DNA of 32,913 nucleotides from Bacteroidetes bacterium HGW-Bacteroidetes-6 (lineage in GTDB: Bacteria; Bacteroidota; Bacteroidia; Bacteroidales; DTU049). The translations under genes and the position numbers were made by a program. Location of the stretch: the NCBI GenBank assembly GCA_002842495.1, contig PHDB01000042.1, positions 1 to 32,913 of the forward strand. Direction: 5' to 3'. How positions within the stretch are numbered: position 1 is the first letter of the stretch; each line of letters starts with the position of its first letter. The notes under the pieces are model-generated. The model saw nothing but the letters and a program-made list of their open reading frames with translations. It ran no database searches and was not told the origin of the DNA. Shown here piece after piece: positions 17,401 to 24,797 of this stretch.

Positions 17401-18780
17401 GTACCAGGTATCGACTAATGGGCTTGCTACAATTGACTGTGTGTTTTCACCTGTATTCCATAAATAACTGATTCCTCCGCTTGCTGTAAGTATAGTGCTG
17501 TTTCCCGAGCAAATTTGAGTGTTTGAGCCCGCATCTACAACTGGCAGCGGATTAATAGTAACCGTTACATCATCGGTTGTGCTGCAATTGTTATCGGTTA
17601 CAGTAACAGTGTAGGTTTCTGTTGCTATAGGAGTTACAACAATCGATTGTGTTGTTTCGCCTGTACTCCATTCATACGATGTTCCACCACTGGCGCTTAA
17701 TGTGATTGGCTGGCTTATACAAACGCTGGTGTCGTTTCCCGCATTTGCAATTGGATAAGGATTTACTTGCACCCAAACATCATCGGTGACCGAGCAAACA
17801 CCAAAGGTTGCTGTTACCGAATAGTTTTGTGAAACCAATGGCGCAATAAGAATTCCTTGTGTGTTGTCGCCTGTGTTCCAGATCCAGCTGTCGGCTGCAG
17901 TACAGAGAAGTATTCCGGTATTACCTTCGCAAATTGTAGTATCGCCGGTAATTACAATAGGTTGAGGTTGGTCGATTGTGATAACAATGTCATCAGTAGC
18001 ATCGGGGCAGATACCATTTCCGAATGCAGTGAGTGTCAGTGTTACACTTCCATTGTTTATATCGTCAGGTCCCATAATATATACAGGATTCATCAATGCC
18101 GGATTGAAGAAATAACCATCGCCGGCAGTACTCCAGAAATAGGATGTGTAGTTTGTTGCTGAAGCACCAGTAACATTGAATGAACCTCCAATACAAATTG
18201 TGGTATCGTTTCCTGCAAATGCAGTAGTTGGAGCAGAAACATCAACGGGTAAATCTTCGCTGGTCGAACATCCGTTAGTGATTGCAACTACGGTATAGTA
18301 CGTGGTCGACACCGGTGAAACATCAATGTCAGGTGTCCATGCAAGCAAATTATCGAACTCGTCGAACCACAAAATGGTGTTACCTCCCGAACCGGTCAGA
18401 TGTGCAAAATCGCCTGCACAAATAGCAGTATCGCCCGATGTAACCAGAATAGGGTTGGGTTTAACAACTATTTTTACACTATCAGTAGCAGTTGCGCTTA
18501 GGGCATCAGTAACTGTATAATATAATGTATAGGTAGCAGCTGTGTTGCAAACAAAGATGATGTTCTGAGCTGCAGGGTTATCAATCCATGCAATGGCTCC
18601 AGTCCAGTTCGAAGTGTATGGCATGGTGCCTCCCGAAGGGTTTCCATTGAGGTGAAGTTCCTCGTTTTGGCAAATATAAATGATGTTATCGGTAGGGGTT
18701 ATGCTAGTTGTAAGTTGTGCTATCGCTGACTGTGAAACGAATGCAAAGCATAGAGTGAGTAAAATGTAAAATTTTTTCAT
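14473..18780 (-). CDS. Giant Ig-like repeat surface protein with T9SS type B sorting domain
   Basis: 1435 residues from the ATG at 18780. I chose this start over the longer open frame to 18819 because it gives a clean signal peptide (MKKFYILLTLCFAFVSQSAIAQ). The body is about 17 tandem modules of roughly 75-80 residues, with the pattern AGPDxxICxGDSVxLTAxGG, then YxWNTGETTQSI, then YxVTVxxGxCSxxDSV. These look like Ig/PKD-like extracellular beta-sandwiches with Cys pairs. The last 80 residues are a gliding-motility/CHU_C type sorting domain (NAITPDGNGVNDKF, IINRWGQEMY, DAGTYYYII), so export by T9SS and surface anchoring are expected. It is first in the operon with the OmpA/SPOR and PorP/SprF-like genes. 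The likely role is adhesin or gliding-type filament; the ligand is unknown. Confidence 0.92.
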   Translation of the reverse strand: MKKFYILLTLCFAFVSQSAIAQLTTSITPTDNIIYICQNEELHLNGNPSGGTMPYTSNWTGAIAWIDNPAAQNIIFVCNTAATYTLYYTVTDALSATATDSVKIVVKPNPILVTSGDTAICAGDFAHLTGSGGNTILWFDEFDNLLAWTPDIDVSPVSTTYYTVVAITNGCSTSEDLPVDVSAPTTAFAGNDTTICIGGSFNVTGASATNYTSYFWSTAGDGYFFNPALMNPVYIMGPDDINNGSVTLTLTAFGNGICPDATDDIVITIDQPQPIVITGDTTICEGNTGILLCTAADSWIWNTGDNTQGILIAPLVSQNYSVTATFGVCSVTDDVWVQVNPYPIANAGNDTSVCISQPITLSASGGTSYEWSTGETTQSIVVTPIATETYTVTVTDNNCSTTDDVTVTINPLPVVDAGSNTQICSGNSTILTASGGISYLWNTGENTQSIVASPLVDTWYYVTVSDGICENTDSVQVAVLPTPLVDLGPDTTICPGSELILTSVAGDSYLWNTGCIAQSLIEYPISDTQYSVTTTISGCSASDTINVTVLPIIFASAGPDQSICSGDSVTLTATGGDTYEWNTGETTQSIVVAPLSDANYQVTVTQGSCSAVASVNVFLNIPPVADAGPDADVCIGHSIWLTATGGTSYEWNTGETTESILSDPNTSTTYFVTVSDGICSATDSVNVNILPLPVVDATDTVYACPNSNITLNVTGAYTYIWQDGSTFNFLNTTAITDTVIYVTGFENGCSNIDSSIIIVYPSATADAGADTAICEGQSLTINGSGNGLFLWNTGETTPSIDVTPTTTTTYYLTVSLGSCTAIDSVVITVNPLPSAPLLPNVFICPGDTAILSVNGGSSYLWSNGETTATISVNPLVNTNYQVTITNAFGCSTTGNASVIINAVPHANAGPDTHICLNDSILLCASGGISYLWNTGETSACIIVSPTDTTSYFVQVSNGLCSNNDTVTIFTHAQPIADAGLGSIILAGDTTWLNGSGFSDTTFTTVWDPSDSLFAPDSLSTQAYPVVTTTYTLYVMDDYGCVSSDTATVTIIPPGIYMNMSPDTFLCSGSTIQLLADVYLSSNDTLHYQWTPSTGLSNDTVYKPFASPITTTTYYVNIWDDYGYSTSDSVTVTVYKTPIVDLGPDISICFGDTVMLTDNNIGTKLWSTGETIDTIFVVPVDTQTVVLVVTNFVCSDTDSITINVKNAPAVNAGPDLVMCAGDSVLVLLNDEINIGNEWSTRDYSFGLISPQNDTTLYYIFENDGCYSYDEVLITVNPLPDFELYATTEEFIPGQAVGIEVVPAIYNEYIYYLNGNYVTQNTTGTHYFDDLTTGDEVRILAITAEGCYDERIWSGVLIDIPNAITPDGNGVNDKFLEGISITIINRWGQEMYSGTEGWDATYNGTPVDAGTYYYIIYLPNPEAGTMKTLNGSILVIR
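14960..18710 (-). repeat. About 17 tandem Ig-like coding repeats
   Basis: In-frame modules of roughly 230 bp. The central and later modules are the most regular (NTGETTQSI and close variants recur). The similarity reaches the DNA level: a 26-bp stretch is identical near 17007 and 17637. Modules 5, 6, 8, 9, 11 and 13 are closest; modules 1-4, 10, 14, 15 and 17 are diverged. Copy number could change by recombination. Confidence 0.85.
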
Positions 18781-19067
18781 GGCGATGTTGTTTGAATCGT
18801 GTAAATATAACCACACCACGTGCCCATGGGTAGCGGTTTTATACAGTATTTCAAGTCAGGTGGTTTTACCTGTTCAATGCGTATTTGTAACGGTATTGTA
18901 ATGGGTGTAATAATAATAACGTTCTTTTTTTTCAGTAATACATTTATTGATAGATACCTACGCCTAAATTATATTATCAGGCGAAAACGCGGCCGTTTTT
19001 CAGTATTATTACTCTTCGATTCATATTTTGGATTCACTACATTTATCGAAATTCAATTGCAGCCGTT
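18781..19067. promoter_or_regulatory. Divergent promoter region, adhesin operon versus pseudo-kinase
   Basis: 287 bp between divergent genes, so both promoters should lie here. On the minus strand TATATTTA (18802-18809) is one base from TAnnTTTG and lies 21 nt before the adhesin ATG. On the plus strand TACATTTA (19038-19045) is also one base off. Neither has a clear -33 TTG. A short CGCCT/AGGCG dyad (18961-18983, 13-nt spacer) is present. An open frame of 91 codons here shows no coding signature and overlaps the kinase start. Confidence 0.35.
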
Positions 19068-20795
19068 ATGCACGCATCGCAAGAAAAAATATTAATATTG
19101 TTGGAGAAAGCTGACAAAATTCCTGAAGTCAGGAACAGTATTGGTGTTTTGTCGCGTTATGCAAGGTTCGATTTGTATTCATTTACAGCCAATGGCAATG
19201 AAAGTGGTATAGATCATCCCGAATTAATAGCTTTGTATTCCGACGATTTTGATGAAGTGAGTCGTATCCGATCTCAATATGGAGGCGCTAACACTTTGTG
19301 GGTTTTGGTAACATCAAATATCAGCCGTGAATCAAAAAATCGTTTTCTTAATCAAGGTTTTATCAGTGTTGTTGCTCCTGAAGCATCACGAAAAACTTTA
19401 CGTAAGATACTAACCGGATTAAGCCGCGATATATCATCGGTTCATAAAAGCAAACGAGTATTACTGAAAAACGAAAATCAGTTAGAACAACTAGCCGGTA
19501 ATATTCCTGATGTTTATTTGGAAATGGAACGTAATGGTTTGATTATTGATGCCAGTCCATCATGCTTTCATCTGCTTGGAATTCAACCCGGTAAACTTAT
19601 TGGGCATATGCTTACTGATATTGGTGTTTCAGGTCGCGAACAAATAGCTGTACTCAACTCAATTGCCAAAAACCAGCGTTATTCTTCCGAAATAATCCTG
19701 AAAGCAAAGAACGACTCTTTGTATCGTTGTAGTCTGATTGCCGATACCAATATGCGAAGTAAGAAGCCGGCTGTTGCATTTTATTGTCTTATTAGAATGG
19801 TCGGACCGGTTGACCCTGCAATGCAGATTATACCAACTAAGACTTCCTCCACCCATTCGCATTTGATTATTGAAGTACGAAATGGTATTGTTGCTCAATT
19901 ATCTAATGATGCTGAAAATATTTTTGAAGCAAGTGGAATTGTTGGTCAAAAATGGAATTTTTTGAAAATAGACATTGATATTCCTGAAAATGCTTTTGGG
20001 AGAAATCAATCCGAAACTACATCGGATTTGCTGGCATTAACCGACAAACAGGGAGAATACCGGTACTTCAAAATTATTTCAGAAAAGCCTAATCATGTTG
20101 GCGGTATCGAATATACATTGCAGGATGTTTCAGGAATTTTAACTCATCTAAGGGTGAGAATGGTTCAGCTATTCGAAAGAGAAGAAAAAACACGGCAAGC
20201 TATTTCCGACGAAATTCGCGACGATATGGGAGCTCTTATTTCGGTTGGAAAAATGTTGATAGAGCGTATTGTTGGGCTTGATACGCCTCCATCAAATCCA
20301 AGCGATGATGAACAAGGTCAGATAAGTGTTTTTTCGCTATTAGAACGTACTTACAATAAATTGAAAATTATTTCGAACGAGATTTATCCAAGTGTTATTC
20401 AGCAGTTTGGATTAGAATCGGCTATGAAACAATTTGTTGAAAAAGCCATTAATAAACTACCCTGTAAACTACAGCTAAGTTGTCGACCCAATGCTTTTCG
20501 TACACATATTACAACTGAAATTATGATTTTTCGTGTTTTTGAAGAATCGGTTCAATTTGCTTCAAAAGCCCAGGCTGCCGAGATGTCAGTTTCATTCGAA
20601 GGGCGTAAAGATCATGTTTTGCTTAAGATCAATATTTTCATGAATGAAGAGATCAGAAACACACCAGAGAACTTTGAATTTTTTATGCAACTCAAGAGAA
20701 GTATTGAGATGAAACTTTTTACTTTTCGCGGGAGATTGATTTCCGATATAATTAATGAAAAATTGTTTACCTTTGATTTTATAATTCCAATTTAA
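19068..20795 (+). CDS. Degenerate REC-like/PAS/HisKA_3 protein, probable pseudo-histidine-kinase
   Basis: 575 residues, an intact frame from the ATG at 19068. The N-terminus (about 6-125) looks like a receiver fold (ILILLEK, LIALYSDD, LWVLVTS, ISVVAPEAS) but lacks the acidic pair and has Ala where the KP lysine is expected. Two PAS-like regions follow (about 145-255 and 265-365). Residues 375-470 align with the HisKA_3 region of the hybrid kinase at 5996-10753: RQAISDEIRDDMGALI against RQRFAQELHDGLGPLM, and SNEIYPSVIQQFGLESAMK against SNNISPHILTNFGLKEAIR. The phospho-accepting His is Arg384. The C-terminal ATPase-like region has no N-box Asn, no DNGxG and no GxGL. It should therefore not autophosphorylate. 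It lies 18 bp upstream of a NarL-type regulator. The likely role is adaptor, decoy or heterodimer partner; this is inference. Confidence 0.85.
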   Translation: MHASQEKILILLEKADKIPEVRNSIGVLSRYARFDLYSFTANGNESGIDHPELIALYSDDFDEVSRIRSQYGGANTLWVLVTSNISRESKNRFLNQGFISVVAPEASRKTLRKILTGLSRDISSVHKSKRVLLKNENQLEQLAGNIPDVYLEMERNGLIIDASPSCFHLLGIQPGKLIGHMLTDIGVSGREQIAVLNSIAKNQRYSSEIILKAKNDSLYRCSLIADTNMRSKKPAVAFYCLIRMVGPVDPAMQIIPTKTSSTHSHLIIEVRNGIVAQLSNDAENIFEASGIVGQKWNFLKIDIDIPENAFGRNQSETTSDLLALTDKQGEYRYFKIISEKPNHVGGIEYTLQDVSGILTHLRVRMVQLFEREEKTRQAISDEIRDDMGALISVGKMLIERIVGLDTPPSNPSDDEQGQISVFSLLERTYNKLKIISNEIYPSVIQQFGLESAMKQFVEKAINKLPCKLQLSCRPNAFRTHITTEIMIFRVFEESVQFASKAQAAEMSVSFEGRKDHVLLKINIFMNEEIRNTPENFEFFMQLKRSIEMKLFTFRGRLISDIINEKLFTFDFIIPI

Positions 20796-20813
20796 CGCAT
20801 AAATAGATTGATA

Positions 20814-21464
20814 ATGAGTAAAATTCAGGTTCTTTTGGTCGATGACCACGAGCTTTTCAGCGAAGGTATGAAGGTTCTTTTTGATGTGAGTCCCGAGGCT
20901 GTTATTTATAGTTCATGTAAAAACGGAATGGAGTTTCTTGATTCTATTGAAAAGAAAATGCCCGATGTAGTATTGATGGATATCAATATGCCAGTGATGA
21001 ATGGAATAGAGGCAACCCGTAAGGCTGTTGCAAAATATTCTGAAATAAAAATCATAGCTTTGTCGATGTATGGAGAGGAAGAGTATCTCGAAAGTATGCT
21101 TGATGCCGGTGCCAAAGGTTTTCTTGTAAAAAACACAGGAATCGACGAACTCGAACGTGCTATAAAAACAGTATATGATGGCAAAAGCTATTTCAGTAGC
21201 GATTTGCTGTCGATCTTGATGAATTTGCTTCGCAACCCGAAAAAAGAGGAAATCAATAAAGAGCAGCAAAAGTTTTCCGAACGCGAACTCGAAATTTTAC
21301 AGCTTATTTGCGATGGGATGACCAATCAGGAAATAGGTGATAAATTGTTTATCAGCCCCAGAACGGTTGATGGTCACCGTGCCAATATAATTTCGAAAGC
21401 CGAGGTGAAAAATACAGCTCAATTGGTTACCTATGCTATCCGAAATGGCTTCTATGTAGTGTAG
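20814..21464 (+). CDS. NarL/FixJ family response regulator (REC + LuxR HTH)
   Basis: 216 residues from the ATG at 20814 (MSKIQVLLVDDHELF). The open frame also allows a TTG two codons earlier, which I reject because the ATG gives the family-typical start. The receiver has D10/D11, acceptor D56 in LMDINMP, S84 and K106 (GFLVKN). The C-terminal HTH is the LuxR type (FSERELEILQLICDGMTNQE, then SPRTVDGHRANI). All residues needed for phosphorylation and DNA binding appear present. It forms an operon with the degenerate kinase (18 bp gap), and a strong bidirectional terminator follows. Its phosphodonor is unlikely to be its neighbour; the intact HisKA_3 kinase at 5996-10753 is a candidate. Target promoters are unknown. 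Confidence 0.93.
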   Translation: MSKIQVLLVDDHELFSEGMKVLFDVSPEAVIYSSCKNGMEFLDSIEKKMPDVVLMDINMPVMNGIEATRKAVAKYSEIKIIALSMYGEEEYLESMLDAGAKGFLVKNTGIDELERAIKTVYDGKSYFSSDLLSILMNLLRNPKKEEINKEQQKFSERELEILQLICDGMTNQEIGDKLFISPRTVDGHRANIISKAEVKNTAQLVTYAIRNGFYVV

Positions 21465-21481
21465 CATATATTATGCATCAA

Positions 21482-21516
21482 AAAAAAGGCTTCGCTTTTT
21501 ACGCGAGGCCTTTTTT
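21482..21516. terminator. Bidirectional intrinsic terminator
   Basis: A 14-bp stem (21482-21495 with 21503-21516, one G-T wobble), a 7-nt loop, and A/T tracts at both ends. It lies 17 bp after the response-regulator stop and 20 bp after the convergent M23 peptidase stop, so it can serve both. Confidence 0.9.
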
Positions 21517-21536
21517 AATATTGTAGTTAGGTTAAA

Positions 21537-22517
21537 CTATGAGAGAATTTTATGATTTTCTTCAGCTTCCTTGATCATTTCCTGAAATTCTTCATTGGTA
21601 AACCCACTATAGATATAATTAATCGGATTCACTTTTTCACCGTTTCGGTGTACTTCGTAATGAATGTGCGGCCCTGTGCTGGGACCGGTATTTCCAAGTA
21701 AGCCGATAATTTGACCACGTTTTACTTTATCTCCAACATTGACCAACTTTTTCGACAAGTGAGCATACAGGGTTTCGAAACCATAGCCGTGCTCAATAAC
21801 AATCACATTGCCATATCCGGTCATCGATCCCAGTGGATCAGTTACAATACCATCGCCTGTTGCATAAATTGGAGTGCCAATTTTCCCGGCAAAATCGATT
21901 CCCGGATGAAACTGCGAACCACTACGTGTAAATGGATTCTGACGCCATCCAAAACCAGACGAAATGTGAATTTTGTTTTTATCGACAGGCATAATGCTTG
22001 GAATTGAAGCAAGCATTCTTTCTTTATTTCTAACCATATTGGTTAAATCGCTAAACGATTTTCCCTGAGTAATAAGTCGGCTGTTAATTTCGCTTAGCTT
22101 TTTATAAGTCGATTTCAACAAATCACCATTTTCTACAACATCAAATTTTGCGCTGTAATCAACAGGGCCACCAATGCCAGCATTGCGTATTTCGTCGGAG
22201 AGTGGTTTCATCGCAAAAATGGTACGATACGTACGATCGTCTTTGTCCTGAAGCATCGAAAGAATATTCAAAACTTTATCAGCTTTGTTGTCGAGGAGTT
22301 GAATTTTCAATTGATAATAGTTGATTTCGCGAGAGAGCGAATTTTCACGCGGACTATTGGCAAAACGAAAATAGGAGAATGCAATGGCAAATCCAAGAAT
22401 AACAGACAACCCCAACCCGCTCAACAGACGCGCTGTGATATACTTTCCGGACTTTTCAACCTGTTTCACCGATAAAGTGAGCGGGTCAATAATAAACTTT
22501 GCTTTTTTCCGAAACAT
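21537..22517 (-). CDS. M23 family metallopeptidase, membrane-anchored
   Basis: 326 residues from the ATG at 22517 (MFRKKAKFIIDPLTLS); the open frame extends five codons upstream but this start is typical of Bacteroidota homologues. A single N-terminal membrane helix (about 30-55, LLSGLGLSVILGFAIAFSYF) is followed by a helical, coiled-coil-like region (about 60-170) and a LytM/M23 domain (about 185-310). The zinc ligands are intact: H204 and D208 in FHPGIDFAG, and H284/H286 in PHIHYE. The predicted activity is endopeptidase cleavage of peptidoglycan cross-links in the periplasm. The gene is monocistronic between a terminator and a divergent ridA promoter. Substrate specificity is not visible. 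Confidence 0.95.
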   Translation of the reverse strand: MFRKKAKFIIDPLTLSVKQVEKSGKYITARLLSGLGLSVILGFAIAFSYFRFANSPRENSLSREINYYQLKIQLLDNKADKVLNILSMLQDKDDRTYRTIFAMKPLSDEIRNAGIGGPVDYSAKFDVVENGDLLKSTYKKLSEINSRLITQGKSFSDLTNMVRNKERMLASIPSIMPVDKNKIHISSGFGWRQNPFTRSGSQFHPGIDFAGKIGTPIYATGDGIVTDPLGSMTGYGNVIVIEHGYGFETLYAHLSKKLVNVGDKVKRGQIIGLLGNTGPSTGPHIHYEVHRNGEKVNPINYIYSGFTNEEFQEMIKEAEENHKILS

Positions 22518-22521
22518 GATG

Positions 22522-22529
22522 CAAATATA
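22522..22529 (-). promoter_or_regulatory. -7 element of the M23 peptidase promoter
   Basis: TATATTTG on the minus strand is an exact TAnnTTTG match, and only 4 nt separate it from the ATG. The transcript would start at or next to the start codon. No -33 TTG is seen at the usual 17-23 bp spacing. Confidence 0.5.
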
Positions 22530-22665
22530 CAAAAAATCATATTATATGTGTTTTTTATTTCAACGTTTTGTTGTTGATAAATTAGCATTGAGACAGTGTT
22601 TGCTACATTTATTTTGTTTCTTGTTATAAGAATGATTAGTTTCAGGTGAGGAATAATTTATTTTG

Positions 22666-22690
22666 ACGATATTGATCGTTAATTAATCGT
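22666..22690. promoter_or_regulatory. ACGAT/ATCGT dyad upstream of ridA
   Basis: ACGAT, 4 nt, ATCGT (22666-22679), then a further ATCGT at 22686-22690. The array covers the expected -33 region of the ridA promoter and could be a repressor operator. No regulator can be named, and chance is possible in this AT-rich stretch. Confidence 0.3.
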
Positions 22691-22706
22691 TTTCGGGCTT
22701 TTTGGT

Positions 22707-22714
22707 TACCTTTG
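22707..22714 (+). promoter_or_regulatory. -7 element of the ridA-lgt promoter
   Basis: TACCTTTG is an exact match to TAnnTTTG, 16 nt before the ridA ATG. No TTG lies at the expected -33 distance. Confidence 0.6.
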
Positions 22715-22730
22715 TGAAAATATTTTAGTT

Positions 22731-23108
22731 ATGAAAAAGATTATCAACTCTCCATGGGCACCTAAAGCTGTTGGCCCTTACAGTCAGGCTGTTATGTCGG
22801 GCAACACACTTTATATTTCGGGACAAATTCCTGTTGATGCCAGCATTGGAAAAGTGGTTGAAGGTGGTATTACCGAACAAACACATCAGGTTCTTAAAAA
22901 TATTGGGCATGTGCTTGCCGAAGCCGGACTTTCGTACAAAAATGTACTTAAATGCACTTGTCTTCTCGATAATATGGATAATTTTGCAGCAATGAACGAA
23001 GTTTATGCGCTTTATTTTCCCGAAAATCCTCCTGCACGTGCTGCATACGGAGTGGTCCGTCTTCCTTTGGGCGTTATGGTCGAAATTGAATGTGTTGCCA
23101 AAGTTTAG
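22731..23108 (+). CDS. ridA: RidA family reactive enamine/imine deaminase
   Basis: 125 residues, the full length of the RidA/YjgF/UK114 family. Family features are the N-terminal APKAVGPYSQAV, LYISGQIP, the helix TEQTHQVLKNIGHVLAEAG, and the C-terminal PPARAAYGV and VEIECVAKV. Arg103 is the conserved active-site Arg that binds the substrate carboxylate, with Y17 and E118 as further pocket residues. These trimeric cytosolic enzymes hydrolyse 2-aminoacrylate and related imines released by PLP enzymes. The gene is the first of an apparent pair with lgt (18 bp gap). The pairing probably reflects shared transcription; I see no functional link. Confidence 0.96.
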   Translation: MKKIINSPWAPKAVGPYSQAVMSGNTLYISGQIPVDASIGKVVEGGITEQTHQVLKNIGHVLAEAGLSYKNVLKCTCLLDNMDNFAAMNEVYALYFPENPPARAAYGVVRLPLGVMVEIECVAKV

Positions 23109-23126
23109 CTTCAAATATTTATCTTT

Positions 23127-23960
23127 ATGAGCACTGGTTTTATTGTTTGGGATGTTGATCCTGTCATATTCACTCTGGGCCCCATGCAGGTTCGTTATTA
23201 CGGACTCTTATTTGCCATGGGGTTTCTTATTGGCTATTATATTGTTCGCTATTTCTTTCAGAAGGAAAAAGCTCCACTGGCTGAAATTGATAAAATGGCT
23301 TTGTATATCATTTTGGGCTCCATTATAGGTGCCCGACTGGGGCATGTTATTTTTTATGAGCCGGAAGAATATCTGAAAGATCCGATTCAGATTTTCATGA
23401 TATGGAAAGGTGGTCTTGCCAGCCATGGAGGCGCTATAGGTTTAGCTATTGGTTTGTGGCTTTATTCCCGTAAGTCGTGGAATAAATCGGTGTTGCATAT
23501 TATGGACAGAATTGCTGTTCCAACAGCTTTGGCTTCTTCGTTTATCCGCCTTGGAAACCTTTTTAACAGCGAAATTTATGGTTTCCAAACCGATTTGCCC
23601 TGGGGATTTATTTTTGTTCGCGATGGACAAACCATACCTCACCACCCAACACAGATATATGAGTCGCTGGGCTACTTGATTATTTTTATTGTTTTATTCA
23701 TAATGTACAATCATCGAAAAGGCATTATTAATCGTGGATTGCTTGTTGGATGGTTGTTTACTCTTGTTTTTGTTTTGCGATTTTTTGTTGAATTCATCAA
23801 AAATGTGCAGGTCGATTTCGAAAAGAATATGACTCTCGATATGGGGCAATGGTTGAGTATTCCATTTGTTATGATTGGAATTTTGCTGATTATTCGCTCC
23901 AAAAAGCTGGGACCTGCTCCGGTTGTTGCGGTAGGAAGTACTCCAAAAGCGAAAAAGTAG
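23127..23960 (+). CDS. lgt: Prolipoprotein diacylglyceryl transferase
   Basis: 277 residues, about seven membrane helices. Lgt transfers diacylglyceryl from phosphatidylglycerol to the lipobox Cys of prolipoproteins at the inner membrane. Family motifs present are VRYYGLLFA near the N-terminus, GARLGHVIFY, the GGLASHGG loop, the RLGNLFNSEIYG signature and HPTQIYE. The C-terminal tail is short, polar and basic (ending TPKAKK). It follows ridA by 18 bp. Its stop codon is one base from the stop of the convergent ispE, which leaves no room for a separate terminator. Several lipoproteins in this window (28468-29819) would be substrates. Confidence 0.97.
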   Translation: MSTGFIVWDVDPVIFTLGPMQVRYYGLLFAMGFLIGYYIVRYFFQKEKAPLAEIDKMALYIILGSIIGARLGHVIFYEPEEYLKDPIQIFMIWKGGLASHGGAIGLAIGLWLYSRKSWNKSVLHIMDRIAVPTALASSFIRLGNLFNSEIYGFQTDLPWGFIFVRDGQTIPHHPTQIYESLGYLIIFIVLFIMYNHRKGIINRGLLVGWLFTLVFVLRFFVEFIKNVQVDFEKNMTLDMGQWLSIPFVMIGILLIIRSKKLGPAPVVAVGSTPKAKK

Positions 23961-23961
23961 A

Positions 23962-24792
23962 TTACAAAACAGAACTAAATACTTGAAAATCTCGACTGCT
24001 TAATTGCAAGTCGGGATTTTTTTTGTCGAAAATGCCAAAACAGGCCGAGCCACTCCCGCTCATGGCTGCATATTTAGCTCCGGCATTGTAAAATGATGTA
24101 ATGAGTGTTCTGATTTCCGGAAATTGCTTTTCTATCACTGGCTGAAAATCGTTTTGCAGATGTGATACCCATTTTTCAATGGGTAGCGAAGCTAGCTCAG
24201 AAATATTTTTTCGGTTTTTATTGGGAACAATAGATGAATATGCTTGTGCTGTAGAGATTCCTTGCCGGCCATCCGACAGATTACGGTGTTTGGCAACCAA
24301 AAGTGTTAATCGGGAAAGATCAATATCGAAAGGTGTTAGAATTTCACCTTTCCCTCTTGCAATTGAAGGCCGGGTTTCAACAAAAAACGGACAATCGCTT
24401 CCGAGTTCCGAGGCATATCGGTGTAGCTGATTGTTGGGTAAGTTCAAATTGAAAAAGCGGTTGAGCATTTTTAGTGCTGTAACTGCATCGGACGAGCCAC
24501 CACCCAGTCCTGCACCTGAAGGAATGGCTTTCAGTAAATGAAAACATACCGGTGCTATATTATGATGTTTGTTGAGCAATTGCCATGCTTTAAATACTAA
24601 ATTGCGTTCGGTTTCTATTTTTTCTACCGAACAATGCATAATAATTTTAGTTTTACCTGTTGCAGGCAGCAGTTCAAGTACATCGTACCAAGGAATGGGT
24701 ACCATAAGGGTTTCAATATTGTGAAATCCGTCTTCTCGTTTCGAAAGAATATGTAGTCCCAGATTAATTTTTGCAGGTGCGAATGCAATCAT
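23962..24792 (-). CDS. ispE: 4-diphosphocytidyl-2-C-methyl-D-erythritol kinase
   Basis: 276 residues from the ATG at 24792 (MIAFAPAKINLGLHIL), the canonical IspE N-terminus; the longer open frame to 24834 adds a hydrophobic stretch that is not family-like. It phosphorylates CDP-methylerythritol in the MEP isoprenoid pathway. Motifs are AKINLGL, the GHMP-kinase glycine-rich loop PSGAGLGGGSSDA, SDCPFF and a C-terminal MSGSGSACFGIF. It is convergent with lgt with a 1-bp gap. An exact -7 element lies 5 nt before the ATG. Confidence 0.96.
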   Translation of the reverse strand: MIAFAPAKINLGLHILSKREDGFHNIETLMVPIPWYDVLELLPATGKTKIIMHCSVEKIETERNLVFKAWQLLNKHHNIAPVCFHLLKAIPSGAGLGGGSSDAVTALKMLNRFFNLNLPNNQLHRYASELGSDCPFFVETRPSIARGKGEILTPFDIDLSRLTLLVAKHRNLSDGRQGISTAQAYSSIVPNKNRKNISELASLPIEKWVSHLQNDFQPVIEKQFPEIRTLITSFYNAGAKYAAMSGSGSACFGIFDKKNPDLQLSSRDFQVFSSVL

Positions 24793-24797
24793 GAGAG

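Noticed and set aside
14960..18710. CRISPR-like array
   Set aside because: The repeats are in-frame coding modules of about 230 bp with no short conserved repeat/spacer structure.
18961..18983. CGCCT/AGGCG dyad as operator
   Set aside because: Only 5-bp arms with a 13-bp spacer and no repeat elsewhere; it could easily be chance.
18820..19095. 91-codon open frame between the adhesin and pseudo-kinase genes
   Set aside because: It overlaps the kinase start, shows no recognisable protein features and lies in a divergent promoter region.
19068..20795. Simple pseudogene explanation for the degenerate kinase
   Set aside because: The frame is complete with no stop or frameshift, helix motifs are conserved around the lost His, and it sits in a compact operon with an intact regulator.
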